DNA of 64,000 bases from Marinifaba aquimaris (GCF_013328345.1 NZ_JABULX010000015.1:1-64000), one strand, 5' to 3'. Numbered from the stretch's first letter, positions 29,445 to 36,835 are shown. Program-made: numbers and translations. Notes: generated by a model not told the origin, from the letters alone.

Positions 29445-30157
29445 ATGAAACTTAAATGTGGATTATTCCTGGCGCTAATACTTTGCATGTTTTCAGTACA
29501 TGCTAGCTTAATGCCTTACACATCTTCTATTTCTGGTGCGATTGAATCAACCGATGCTTTAGGACAAGAACGAAAGTTAGTGGCTGAACCGTTATCAGGT
29601 AATTATCTAGGCTATGATTACTATGGTAATTTCTATGTAGACACATACAACCTGACTAATAACGGGCTAAGCGATTTATTACCGATGTTTCTGTCACACC
29701 ACTTAATTCAGATCTAAACCCCTGGATTGCCTTATTCCCTGAAGGTACCTTAAATGGTAATGATCAGTATTGGTGGAATGATGAATACGACGAATTTGAA
29801 GTTTTAAATCGTGTTTCACCTTATCTATACGACGAAACATTACTTGTTATAGATAACTTAGGGGCAGGCCTTGCCGAGACATTTCAATTCAACTTAACAT
29901 CTGGTAGCACAATTCAATTAGCCTTAACGACTTCAGATTATTACATTCAATCAGATGGAGGAGTATTTTATCCAGACACACCCAATAATAATGTTTTTGG
30001 TGCTTATCAATTGGATATTATCGAAGCAAGTAACGGCCAAATTGATTTATCACAAACGTTAATGTGGGAATCAGTTAATAAGGTACCAGAGCCGAGAAAT
30101 GCATTATTAATTTTATTCCTGCCTTTAATAGCAAGAGCCGTTTGTAAATCTAGATAA
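29445..30157 (+). pseudogene. PEP-CTERM exported protein, broken by a frameshift
   Basis: The first frame (29445-29717) starts with a signal peptide (KLKCGLFLALILCMFSVHA) and stops early. From about 29688 the -1 frame continues the protein (DVSVTPLNSDLNPWIALF) to 30157 with no stop. The end has VPEPRNALLILFLPLIARA and a basic tail, the Pro-Glu-Pro, hydrophobic span and basic cluster of PEP-CTERM sorting signals read by exosortase. One base appears lost near 29685-29690. With it restored the protein would be about 237 residues, exported and trimmed at the C-terminus. Its specific function is unknown. It lies about 150 bases from the dif-like site. Confidence 0.72.
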
Positions 30158-30306
30158 CAGTTAAACGAACCGTGATAAAAGGCAATGGAATGCATGTATC
30201 ATCTAATTGTATAGTTAAATATCATTCACGAACATCGCTTAGCTCAAGGATAGACAAGTAGTGCACAATAAAAATTAAAGGAGTATAAATAAAATATATA
30301 AATTCA

Positions 30307-30334
30307 ATTTAACATAATATACATTGGCAAAATA
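30307..30334. repeat. Left prophage boundary: dif-like site with altered XerC arm
   Basis: ATTTAACATAA (XerD arm, matching E. coli dif in reverse complement), then TATACA (centre), then TTGGCAAAATA, which matches only about 3 of 11 consensus XerC-arm bases. The right-hand arm is therefore probably contributed by the phage. Confidence 0.8.
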
Positions 30335-30390
30335 TCTAATTTACGAAAGCCTTACAGAGTGGGGCTTATACGAATATTCATACGTCAATT

Positions 30391-30406
30391 TGTCGTGATT
30401 ACGACA
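30391..30406. repeat. Inverted repeat near the left prophage end
   Basis: TGTCGT-GATT-ACGACA has 6-bp arms with a 4-base loop. It shares TGTC...GACA ends with the translation-start hairpins in the prophage. Role unknown; an operator or a single-strand initiation site is possible. Confidence 0.45.
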
Positions 30407-30486
30407 TTTTGGAAGTGTCAAAAACAGTAGGGAAAAGCTAATTAAATCAGTTAGCTATTTGAAGTTTTCTAATAATAGTTGAATAT

Positions 30487-30517
30487 AAAAAAACCCGCTA
30501 TAGAAAGCGGGTTTTTA
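30487..30517 (-). terminator. Terminator of the prophage repressor-like gene
   Basis: ACCCGCT-ATAGAA-AGCGGGT stem flanked by A and T runs, 20 bases beyond the stop codon of the gene at 30537. It could also block transcription entering from the chromosome. Confidence 0.85.
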
Positions 30518-30536
30518 TTTATTTTGGTTTGTAAAA

Positions 30537-30803
30537 CTATGCTGCCAGAGCTTCTAATTCTTGCTGAATCTCAGTTATACCGCACTTTGCAGCCATTACT
30601 GCAAAATAAACTTTGTTTATTGGTAGGCCAGTTAATTCTGCTAAAGGCTGTATCTTGTCTTCACCGGGGAACTTACCAGTTTCACGCCATCTAACCCAAC
30701 GGCTAAACGTAGTCCTTGTGACTTGAAGTTTATCAGCAGCACTAGCACCTGAAAGCCGCGGACTGCGCTGAATTGCTAAATTCAGTGTGTTATCAAAATT
30801 CAT
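30537..30803 (-). CDS. Prophage HTH regulator (repressor candidate)
   Basis: An 88-residue protein with an SGASAADKLQVTRTTFSRWV helix-turn-helix region and an LAELTGLPINKVYFAVMAAK second half. The pattern resembles small phage regulators of the DUF3693 kind. It is read leftward and faces the early replication genes across a spacer containing GTTGCA/TGCAAC operator-like repeats. That divergent layout is typical of a lysogeny switch, and PM2 also carries small repressors in its early region. Direct homology to those is not claimed. Confidence 0.65.
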   Translation of the reverse strand: MNFDNTLNLAIQRSPRLSGASAADKLQVTRTTFSRWVRWRETGKFPGEDKIQPLAELTGLPINKVYFAVMAAKCGITEIQQELEALAA

Positions 30804-30878
30804 AGTTTTCTACTCACTTTTAAGACAAGCCGAAGTTTAGGCGAACAAAAAACCAGCGTCAACTGGAAGGGTTACGAT

Positions 30879-30937
30879 TGCAACTCAATGGGGTTGCACC
30901 ATGCAACGCATATGGGTAACGTAAGTAACAGGTTGCA
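30879..30937. promoter_or_regulatory. Operator-like cluster in the early control region
   Basis: A perfect dyad GTTGCA-CCA-TGCAAC lies at 30893-30907, flanked by half sites TGCAAC at 30879-30884 and GTTGCA at 30932-30937. The cluster sits between the leftward regulator gene and the rightward early genes, where a repressor would bind. Binding protein inferred, not shown. Confidence 0.55.
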
Positions 30938-30983
30938 TTGCTCAGTTTTAAGACACCTAAGCGCGACCCATTCAATACAACGC

Positions 30984-31004
30984 GGCGGGCTTCCCCGCCT
31001 TTTG
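30984..31004 (+). terminator. Terminator-like hairpin in the early leader
   Basis: GGCGGG-CTTC-CCCGCC followed by TTTT, in the untranslated leader of the rightward early genes. It may act as an attenuator, because the second hairpin at 31027-31049 can pair with its arms. Confidence 0.55.
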
Positions 31005-31026
31005 ATATTCCACCCTCCACTGGATA

Positions 31027-31049
31027 GGGGCGGCTTAATTACCCGCCCC
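31027..31049 (+). promoter_or_regulatory. Second GC-rich leader hairpin (possible antiterminator)
   Basis: GGGGCGG (31027-31033) pairs with CCGCCCC (31043-31049) around a 9-base loop. Its 3' arm also contains CCCGCC, which is complementary to GGCGGG of the upstream hairpin, so the two structures are mutually exclusive options. Confidence 0.45.
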
Positions 31050-31089
31050 GCTATACCAAGGGAGAGTGATTAGCACTGTGGAGAGAGAA

Positions 31090-31377
31090 ATGGAAACAGC
31101 ACTTAAATTAGGTTCATGTCGGGAGACATCGACAACTTTTAAGCACAAACAACCGAAAATCATTTTAACCGCTCATGATAGAACCGTTACCGAACAAGCG
31201 ACCGATGCGAAATTTAGAAACCGCGTAAACACCTTAGTCAATGAAGCTAAAGCCGTCGGTCGTTTCCCCCTTGCACACATTGCTGATTCCATGGAGCGAA
31301 CAGCCCGAGCAAGACAAGCTGTTAACCCTCAGTTGGTAAGCGCTTTTAAAAGTGCATCTAAAAGCTTCGGGGGTTAA
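31090..31377 (+). CDS. Prophage early protein of unknown function
   Basis: A 95-residue basic protein with no membrane span. The middle (KFRNRVNTLVNEAKAVGRFP) and end are predicted helical. I chose the ATG at 31090, preceded by GGAGAG. GTG codons at 31066 and 31078 are in frame but lie within or just before that ribosome site. A copy of the TGTCGGGAGACA dyad lies inside its first codons (31117-31128), which could allow feedback on its own translation. It is the first gene of the early operon. A regulatory role would fit the position, but no family is recognised. Confidence 0.55.
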   Translation: METALKLGSCRETSTTFKHKQPKIILTAHDRTVTEQATDAKFRNRVNTLVNEAKAVGRFPLAHIADSMERTARARQAVNPQLVSAFKSASKSFGG

Positions 31378-31487
31378 TGATGAATAGTATAACGATTTGG
31401 GATTGTATCTCAGCCCTTGCGGGTGGCTTGGCGTTTTTAGCATTCTTAGCTATTTGTATTCTGCCCCTTTACTTAATAGGGGCTTGA
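31377..31487 (+). CDS. Small prophage membrane protein
   Basis: A 36-residue protein, mostly one hydrophobic span (ISALAGGLAFLAFLAICILP). Its ATG overlaps the stop of the previous gene (TAATG) and it ends one base before the Rep gene, so the three genes look translationally linked. Function unknown. Confidence 0.5.
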   Translation: MMNSITIWDCISALAGGLAFLAFLAICILPLYLIGA

Positions 31488-31488
31488 T

Positions 31489-33312
31489 ATGAAATGGGAA
31501 GTTGACCCACTTATCACTGATGACTTAGTTAGTCAGTATGTAAAAGGCTTTTTATCTGATCAGGAATTTAATGGTCTTCTAACAAGAGATTGTATGAATT
31601 TCATTGAAAACCGACTAACTAATGTTCCCGTTGAAATTAAACGAAAGCTAGTCAGAGAGTATATATCTCGCTATCACAAATCTAAGCACAGCAATCCGCT
31701 ACGTACAGCGAACATTTATCTACGCAAAGCAACGCAATATATAAACGCAACATTGGAGCAATTACCGCTTGAATGGGCTGTTTTAAGCAATAAACATAAG
31801 TTAAAAAAACAAGCTGAAGCTTGTGCAATTGATTGCTACGATTTAGTTACTCAGCATCAAGATAAAGGCGCTTTTGGTGTATACCTTGTGCTTGCCAAAT
31901 TTGCTGATAACTGGAATATCAGGCCGCAATATTCAGAGCTAGCTTTTGATGAACTAAAAGACATTGGCTTTGATAAAGTTACGTCTGTTATTGCTCGTCT
32001 GTGTGCAGAGAAGTGGTGGCGTAAGAAATTAGACCGCCTGCACGTTACTACGCTTGAATACATTCATATCGCAATAGGTGACGTTGGGAAAACTGGCTCA
32101 GCTTATGTTAGTGAAGCAGGGCTTAATGCGTTTATTCAACGCCAGAAAGCCGAGGTTAACTTTCTCGAAAATATGGAGATTGTTAACGAGCAAGGCGAAT
32201 GCTTGCCGTTGTCAAAAGTATATCAAGCCAGTGTTGCCAATCCTGAGGTTAGACGCGTTGAACTGCTTGTAAGAGTTCGTGGTATTGCTGAATGGGCAGA
32301 AGAGAACGACTATCAAGCAATATTCATTACACAAACCGCACCTAGCCAGTACCACCGCAATTCTAAAGAGTGGAATGGTTCAAGCCCTAAACAAACTCAA
32401 GCCTACTTTACTGAGCTGTTTAAGCTTATCCGCGCTGAATATGGCGATTTAGGTATCAAACCGCACTATTTACGCGTTGTTGAGCCGCATAAAGACGGTA
32501 CACCGCATTGGCACTGCCTGTTTTTTGTTAAAAAGCATGAGTGTCAGGCGCTAATTGATGTCTATAAGCGCTATGCAATCAAACAAGATGCACACGAATT
32601 AAAATCAAAACATGGTATCAAGCCGCGGTTTGATGTTGAGTTTCTGGACGGTAGCCGCGGTGCAGTGGCTTATATATCTAAATACTTAGCTAAAAATGTC
32701 AGTGCTAAAGGCATTACTGATTTTGTTGACGATGAATCAGGGCTCGCGCTTGATGATGCTGTTATTTCTGTAACGGCTTGGGCGCGTATTCATGGGTTAA
32801 GACAGTTTCAATTCTCAAGCGGTGCGCCTGTATCAATTTGGCGCGAGTGCCGGAGACTAAAGGACGTTGAAATTGATGACCCCATCATAGCGGATGCCGT
32901 TGAGGCGTCTTGTAACTCAAGGTTTAAAGACTTCATTAATTCATTGGGCGGTTTAAATGCCGATAGTGCCATCTCAACTGTTTATGAAAGTCATGAGAAT
33001 GAGTATGGCGAAATCACTAAAAAGATAGTTGGCATTGAAGCGATTAAGCAATTTATTACCCATTCTGAAAAGTGGGAAATTCGCAAGAAAAAACCAAAGC
33101 CAAAACAACCACCAAAGCGGTGCGACAGCAACGCAACTCGGACGCTCGCAGAGCGTAGAAATAACTGTAACTCAAACATTAACGACAGTTTGAAAAGTGT
33201 TACAGACAAATCAATTAACCAAATTGAATTTGAAATAGATATTGCTTCTACAGGTTTAGATACAGCCGTTAAAAACCTGTTGTATTCATGCAGTAATTTT
33301 TTAACTCAATAA
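31489..33312 (+). CDS. Rolling-circle replication initiator (HUH endonuclease, phage GPA type)
   Basis: A 607-residue protein. Residues 340-342 are the metal-binding HUH motif (H-W-H in DGTPHWHCLFFV), and Y395 and Y399 (AYISKYLAKN) are the pair of catalytic tyrosines of superfamily I Rep proteins such as phiX174 and P2 gpA. The protein would nick one strand at the origin, stay covalently bound and rejoin it after a round of synthesis. PM2 P12 has the same type and similar size (about 630 residues). A GGGGCTTGAT ribosome site precedes the ATG. The C-terminal 100 residues are basic and low complexity. The nick site was not located. Confidence 0.88.
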   Translation: MKWEVDPLITDDLVSQYVKGFLSDQEFNGLLTRDCMNFIENRLTNVPVEIKRKLVREYISRYHKSKHSNPLRTANIYLRKATQYINATLEQLPLEWAVLSNKHKLKKQAEACAIDCYDLVTQHQDKGAFGVYLVLAKFADNWNIRPQYSELAFDELKDIGFDKVTSVIARLCAEKWWRKKLDRLHVTTLEYIHIAIGDVGKTGSAYVSEAGLNAFIQRQKAEVNFLENMEIVNEQGECLPLSKVYQASVANPEVRRVELLVRVRGIAEWAEENDYQAIFITQTAPSQYHRNSKEWNGSSPKQTQAYFTELFKLIRAEYGDLGIKPHYLRVVEPHKDGTPHWHCLFFVKKHECQALIDVYKRYAIKQDAHELKSKHGIKPRFDVEFLDGSRGAVAYISKYLAKNVSAKGITDFVDDESGLALDDAVISVTAWARIHGLRQFQFSSGAPVSIWRECRRLKDVEIDDPIIADAVEASCNSRFKDFINSLGGLNADSAISTVYESHENEYGEITKKIVGIEAIKQFITHSEKWEIRKKKPKPKQPPKRCDSNATRTLAERRNNCNSNINDSLKSVTDKSINQIEFEIDIASTGLDTAVKNLLYSCSNFLTQ

Positions 33313-33314
33313 CT

Positions 33315-33326
33315 TGTCGGGAGACA
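33315..33326 (+). promoter_or_regulatory. Start hairpin with Shine-Dalgarno in the loop (gene at 33330)
   Basis: TGTC-GGGA-GACA: 4-bp stem, GGGA loop of GNRA form. The ribosome site GGGAG is in the loop and first stem base, 6 bases before ATG 33330. Confidence 0.6.
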
Positions 33327-33329
33327 TAT

Positions 33330-33638
33330 ATGAATCAAGAGCAAGCAGAAGAACAAGCAGAATTACATACAATGTTAAAACTAGGGCTAAGTCTTGATTT
33401 TAATATGTTTGTAGCAATGTTTATGGCTTTATTTGCTTCACCTGATTTTGATACTGGAGCATATCGACTTGAAATAGCAACCAATGAAGCAGCAATTTCA
33501 TTGCGTGATGAATATGGCGAAGAAATCGAATTTATTAAAGTTGAGCAAAGCAGTCAATTTGTCGTTAATTTCTTAGATAAATTCAAACAAGAAAGTGTAA
33601 TAGAAATATTTTTATCAATGTCGGGAGACAACGTATGA
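33330..33638 (+). CDS. Prophage protein of unknown function (acidic, early region)
   Basis: A 102-residue acidic protein starting NQEQAEEQAELHTMLKLG, with a hydrophobic helix (LDFNMFVAMFMALFASPDF) and a C-terminal half of mixed strands. It has no signal peptide. The TGTCGGGAGACA hairpin directly precedes it, and its stop overlaps the next start (ATGA). It lies between rep and the structural genes, where PM2 keeps its late-transcription activators, but no DNA-binding motif is visible. Confidence 0.5.
   Translation: MNQEQAEEQAELHTMLKLGLSLDFNMFVAMFMALFASPDFDTGAYRLEIATNEAAISLRDEYGEEIEFIKVEQSSQFVVNFLDKFKQESVIEIFLSMSGDNV
33619..33630 (+). promoter_or_regulatory. Start hairpin with Shine-Dalgarno in the loop (gene at 33635)
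   Basis: The same TGTC-GGGA-GACA sequence as at 33315, here inside the end of the previous gene and 7 bases (from GGGAG) before ATG 33635. Confidence 0.6.
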
Positions 33639-33832
33639 GTAAAAAAATTCAATTTCTTGAGCTACTTGAGCAAAAAGCCAATGAAGCCGGAAACACAATC
33701 AACCCTGCCAAAAAGATGCGGTTAGCCGAAGAAGTGGCGAAAGGTTCGCTCGCATTAGCCAAGCAAACGATAACAGAGCTTGATCAGTTGGAAGTACGGG
33801 TTAAACATTTGGAGTGTTGCCATGGTGAATAA
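33635..33832 (+). CDS. Small helical prophage protein
   Basis: A 65-residue protein, strongly helical with alternating charges (FLELLEQKANEAGNTINPAK and AKQTITELDQLEVRVKHLE), so a coiled coil is likely. It overlaps the genes on both sides by 4 and 11 bases. No family recognised. Confidence 0.5.
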   Translation: MSKKIQFLELLEQKANEAGNTINPAKKMRLAEEVAKGSLALAKQTITELDQLEVRVKHLECCHGE

Positions 33833-34268
33833 AAAAAATGCAGTTGGTCAAATAGCCTGTCCTCAGTGTGGTTCGGTCGCTGAGATTAGAAGACGCATCA
33901 ACGGGCAAAAGTTGCCGTTTTTAGTGTGCAAGCACTGCGGTCAAACTCAATCCAAAAACAGCCAAGTGCGCCAAGGTTGGCTTGATAATATGGTCGGTTT
34001 AGGTGAGCTAGGCGAATACGGTCAAAAAGTTGAACAGGTTCAATCGGTTGCTCCGGTCATTGAGCCAGAGCCAAGCACAGAGCCGGAGCAAAAAACCATT
34101 AAAGAATGGACACCACCGGAAGAACTCACACCGGAAACACTAGAACCAGAGCCTGAAAGCCAGACCCCACCTGAAAAAAATGAAAAATCGGGCGGTAACG
34201 GTTGGTTATGGGGTGTAGGTTTTTCAATTCTCAGCTTAGTGGTATTAGGCAAAGCAAAATCAAATTAA
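33822..34268 (+). CDS. Prophage zinc-ribbon membrane protein
   Basis: A 148-residue protein. An N-terminal zinc ribbon has CPQC (about 12-15) and CKHC (about 36-39). A long proline/glutamate-rich linker follows (PEPSTEPEQ and PETLEPEPESQTPPEK), then one C-terminal membrane span (GWLWGVGFSILSLVVLG). The frame is open upstream to 33780, but ATG 33822 overlaps the previous gene in the style of this operon. Many corticovirus proteins sit in the internal membrane; this one could tie DNA to that membrane, which is inference. Confidence 0.6.
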   Translation: MVNKKNAVGQIACPQCGSVAEIRRRINGQKLPFLVCKHCGQTQSKNSQVRQGWLDNMVGLGELGEYGQKVEQVQSVAPVIEPEPSTEPEQKTIKEWTPPEELTPETLEPEPESQTPPEKNEKSGGNGWLWGVGFSILSLVVLGKAKSN

Positions 34269-34271
34269 TCA

Positions 34272-34292
34272 GTAATAACGGGAGTTATAGCA
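34272..34292 (+). repeat. Start hairpin repeat, copy 1 (gene at 34294)
   Basis: A 21-base sequence identical to that at 40309-40329. Its core ATAAC-GGGA-GTTAT (34275-34288) is a 5-bp stem with a GGGA loop carrying the ribosome site, 9 bases before ATG 34294. Confidence 0.75.
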
Positions 34293-34293
34293 A

Positions 34294-34845
34294 ATGTCAG
34301 ACGTTCAAACAGCAACGCCAGAAAATGAAGTTTCAAATGATAATTTATCAAGTGACGTTGATACACCAACTCAGCCAGAGTCTACGCCAGTGGCGGAAAA
34401 TACCGAATTTGATGCGCTTGTTGATGAAGCATTAAAAACCAATGAAGATCGCAAAGAAGAAGCTAAACAAGAAAAGCTGATTAATGCGCCGCTTTCTATG
34501 AACCAAGAGCAGGCCGGACAGTTAGCCATTACAGCTGTCACAATGGTCGAAGAGTTAGCCAAACAGTTATCCGGTAAACCTGTCGAAATTCCAGAAGTAG
34601 CAAAGATGGCGTTTTCTACCATGTTAACGCCTGCAATTATGAAACACGGCGCGACTATTCAAAAATTAATGTCTGCACCGACTGCGGTCGATTTAGATAG
34701 CAATATCCCTGAATACTTAGCAGGTGGTGCGGTATTAGGTACGGGCTATTTAATCTATTCTCAAGTCAAACCAGAAAAAGGTAAGCCGCGTGTAAAAGTG
34801 AAGCCGGGTCAAGAAACGGATAACCAAGCACAAGCGGTGGCCTAA
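34294..34845 (+). CDS. Prophage virion membrane protein candidate
   Basis: A 183-residue protein. It has an acidic disordered N-terminal part (about 1-65), helices in the middle (EQAGQLAITAVTMVEELAKQ), a membrane span near 148-162 (LAGGAVLGTGYLIYSQV) and a basic tail (KGKPRVKVKPGQ). It sits next to the packaging ATPase with its stop overlapping that gene's start (TAATG). This layout fits a membrane protein of the internal vesicle or of a packaging vertex, but no homologue is named. Confidence 0.55.
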   Translation: MSDVQTATPENEVSNDNLSSDVDTPTQPESTPVAENTEFDALVDEALKTNEDRKEEAKQEKLINAPLSMNQEQAGQLAITAVTMVEELAKQLSGKPVEIPEVAKMAFSTMLTPAIMKHGATIQKLMSAPTAVDLDSNIPEYLAGGAVLGTGYLIYSQVKPEKGKPRVKVKPGQETDNQAQAVA

Positions 34846-35666
34846 TGGCTATTCATCCTCAAAACTATCACGAGCCAATGCATTCAGCCTTTGCCTGTGC
34901 TACGGGTAACGGCAAAGGCATCGCGGTTACTTCCCTTGGTTGGGTTGAAGCAAATAAGCCTTTAGTGATTTTCGACCCCTACGGCGAATATAAAACCAAG
35001 TTTGGTAAACGTAATTGCAACCAGTACAAGAGCAAGCGTGGCTTTTTAAAAGCGTTTCGCAATGCTTGGCAAAACTACCAAGTAACAAAACAACCGTTTG
35101 TGATCAGCTATCACCCTGCAAAGGCCAGTAATTTAAAAGATCGCATTGAAGAGCGTGAATGGTTTTCAAAGATGATTTGGACGGCTTCAGATGGACGCTA
35201 TGTGCTGTATTGCTTGTTTGAGGAATACGGGGCTTGCTCCGATTCTGTCAGTAAAGATGATGGCTATACAGGCATGATATATACAGGTGGTCGAAAGTTT
35301 GGATTAAGAGCAGGCGCAATTTTTCAACGTTCCGCAGAAGTACCCAAAACCATTTGGGGTAACGCTCGCTATAAATTCATCGGGGCGCAAGAGTTCACCG
35401 CTGATGCTAAGAGAATTGTTGATCAGCTAGGTTGCACTGCAAAGGAAGTAGCCGAGCTTGGCATACTTAACGAAAAGTTCGCCATGTATGCGCCAGATAT
35501 TGACGCGAGGGTTAAAACTAAAACACATTATCTGTGTGCTGTAGGTATGGGGCATTTTACCAAGCAAGCCGCTATGGTAGAGCCAGCACGAAAGTTAACA
35601 AAGAACTGGAGTAATGAACAAAAGCAACTCAATAAAAGCAGTGATTTTTTAACAATAAACCCTTGA
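34845..35666 (+). CDS. Genome-packaging ATPase (FtsK/HerA-like, PM2 P9 type)
   Basis: A 273-residue ATPase. Walker A-like ATGNGKG is at residues 19-25. A KPLVIFDPYGEYKTKFG segment follows, resembling the post-Walker strand of FtsK/HerA ATPases, then an acidic hydrophobic strand (YVLYCLFEEYG) as Walker B candidate and AGAIFQRSAEVPKTIWGNAR as sensor region. Tailless double-jelly-roll viruses (PRD1, PM2, Sulfolobus STIV) use such an ATPase near the capsid genes to fill the shell. The gene is translationally coupled to the one before it. Length is near PM2 P9. Confidence 0.78.
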   Translation: MAIHPQNYHEPMHSAFACATGNGKGIAVTSLGWVEANKPLVIFDPYGEYKTKFGKRNCNQYKSKRGFLKAFRNAWQNYQVTKQPFVISYHPAKASNLKDRIEEREWFSKMIWTASDGRYVLYCLFEEYGACSDSVSKDDGYTGMIYTGGRKFGLRAGAIFQRSAEVPKTIWGNARYKFIGAQEFTADAKRIVDQLGCTAKEVAELGILNEKFAMYAPDIDARVKTKTHYLCAVGMGHFTKQAAMVEPARKLTKNWSNEQKQLNKSSDFLTINP

Positions 35667-35690
35667 GTTTTATTTTCATCTTAGCCAAGC

Positions 35691-35710
35691 GTGGCGCAGA
35701 TTTGCGCCAC
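35691..35710. terminator. Strong hairpin after the ATPase gene
   Basis: GTGGCGCA-GATT-TGCGCCAC is a perfect 8-bp GC-rich stem, not followed by a clean T-run. It may stop or process the upstream transcript before the capsid genes. The following 140 bases are AT-rich with short repeats (TTGC-AAAC-GCAA near 35805) and may hold the late promoter. Confidence 0.45.
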
Positions 35711-35850
35711 ATTACTTAATCAAATCAGCAATGATTGAATATCAAGTCAACATCAAATAGCGCTTGATTTAATTTCAAATCAATTGCTAAAAATTAAATC
35801 GCATTGCAAACGCAATTGAATTTTACTTAAAACTTTTTAATTAACTTAAC

Positions 35851-35863
35851 TGTCGTGAGGACA
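35851..35863 (+). promoter_or_regulatory. Start hairpin variant (gene at 35868)
   Basis: TGTC-GTGAG-GACA has the same stem as the hairpins at 33315 and 33619, with the ribosome site GTGAGG in the loop, 5-8 bases before ATG 35868. Confidence 0.55.
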
Positions 35864-35867
35864 ACAA

Positions 35868-35975
35868 ATGTTAAAACAAATCAATATGCCTACGCTTATT
35901 GCAGCGGGCATTCTTACTTGTGTGATTGTATACGCTTCAAACAACGTCGATGTTGTTGAAGACGCAATCGGCTAG
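35868..35975 (+). CDS. Small prophage membrane protein before the capsid gene
   Basis: A 35-residue protein with one hydrophobic span (MPTLIAAGILTCVIVYA) and an acidic tail. It ends 15 bases before the capsid gene, and a start hairpin precedes it. PM2 virions contain several such tiny membrane proteins, so a virion role is likely by context. Confidence 0.55.
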   Translation: MLKQINMPTLIAAGILTCVIVYASNNVDVVEDAIG

Positions 35976-35990
35976 AGGAGTATTTAAACG

Positions 35991-36827
35991 ATGAATACTT
36001 CTTTAAAAACATCTTATCGCCCTATGTCGCGAGACTTGTCACCGTTTAACAAAATCGGTAGCAACTTAAAAGGCTCGGTCAAACTTGATGTAGGCATGAC
36101 TTATCACCAAATCCAATTAATCGGCAACATTACTGATCCGACTTTGATCGAACAAGTTGAGCTGAAGCTAAACGGTGAAGTGATTAAAACTTACACGGGT
36201 GAACAGCTTGTCATGCTTGAGAAATACAAAAAGCAGCCAGCACAAGCAGGCCGTTATATTTTCCCATTAGCCAATATCGACGCGCGTAATGTGGGCGGTA
36301 TCATGACCGGTGCTTTAGTGACATACGCAACGGATGAACTTATTTTATATGTTAAGTTTGCTGATTTATCGTCAGTATCAACGCCAGAGTTACGCGCTCG
36401 CGCTTTCTGGTTGCCGAATCAATTCCCACGTAAGTTTATCCCTCGCTCATATGAAACAACTTTGCATTTACCAAAGTCGGGCAAAAACTCAAAAGACTGG
36501 GAGCGTGACGCGCGTAAATCAATCCAACGTTTACACATGTTACCGGACAAAGGCGCAATCGAGCGTTTAGAGATTCACCGTGATAATAAAATCGAATTCG
36601 AAGCGGATAAAACTGACATTGATTACGATTTAACGTCAATTGGTGGTCAACACGCGCAAAAAGCACCACAAACAGATTATTTACACTTCGACACTGGTGC
36701 ATCTGGTTTTGTTGAAAAAGGCCTTTTCCCAACGGCTGCTAAATCTCATTTGCGTTTTAGTTTATTTGCAACTGAAGCAGATACAACGGTTACGGTTTTA
36801 GTTGAAGAACTAGAAGTCGTTTCTTAG
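35991..36827 (+). CDS. Major capsid protein, PM2 P2-like double jelly roll
   Basis: A 278-residue protein, close in length to PM2 P2 (269). The pattern near residues 27-70 (KGSVKLDVGMTYHQIQL, then EQVELKLNGEVIKTY) matches the start of the P2 N-terminal jelly roll in spacing and residues as I recall that protein. The C-terminal end (LRFSLFATEADTTVTVLVEE) also follows the P2 final strand. P2 forms trimers that tile the icosahedral shell. A GAGGAG ribosome site precedes the ATG. A structure comparison would settle the fold. Confidence 0.82.
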   Translation: MNTSLKTSYRPMSRDLSPFNKIGSNLKGSVKLDVGMTYHQIQLIGNITDPTLIEQVELKLNGEVIKTYTGEQLVMLEKYKKQPAQAGRYIFPLANIDARNVGGIMTGALVTYATDELILYVKFADLSSVSTPELRARAFWLPNQFPRKFIPRSYETTLHLPKSGKNSKDWERDARKSIQRLHMLPDKGAIERLEIHRDNKIEFEADKTDIDYDLTSIGGQHAQKAPQTDYLHFDTGASGFVEKGLFPTAAKSHLRFSLFATEADTTVTVLVEELEVVS

Positions 36828-36835
36828 GGGGTGCT

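Larger units (their letters stand above)
30158..30536. other. Gene-free stretch holding the left dif-like site, a dyad and a terminator
   Basis: No supported gene lies here. It contains the left prophage boundary (30307-30334), a perfect dyad TGTCGT-GATT-ACGACA at 30391-30406 and a terminator at 30487-30517. Sequence left of 30307 is chromosomal; sequence right of about 30325 belongs to the prophage. Confidence 0.7.

Noticed and set aside
30888-31073. Plus-strand frame of 61 codons in the early control region
   Set aside because: It runs through the operator repeats and both GC-rich hairpins and has no ribosome site or protein-like pattern.
31117-31128. The TGTCGGGAGACA copy as the ribosome site of a separate gene
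   Set aside because: No ATG, GTG or TTG lies at a suitable distance after it. It falls inside the first codons of the gene at 31090, so it was treated as an internal dyad.
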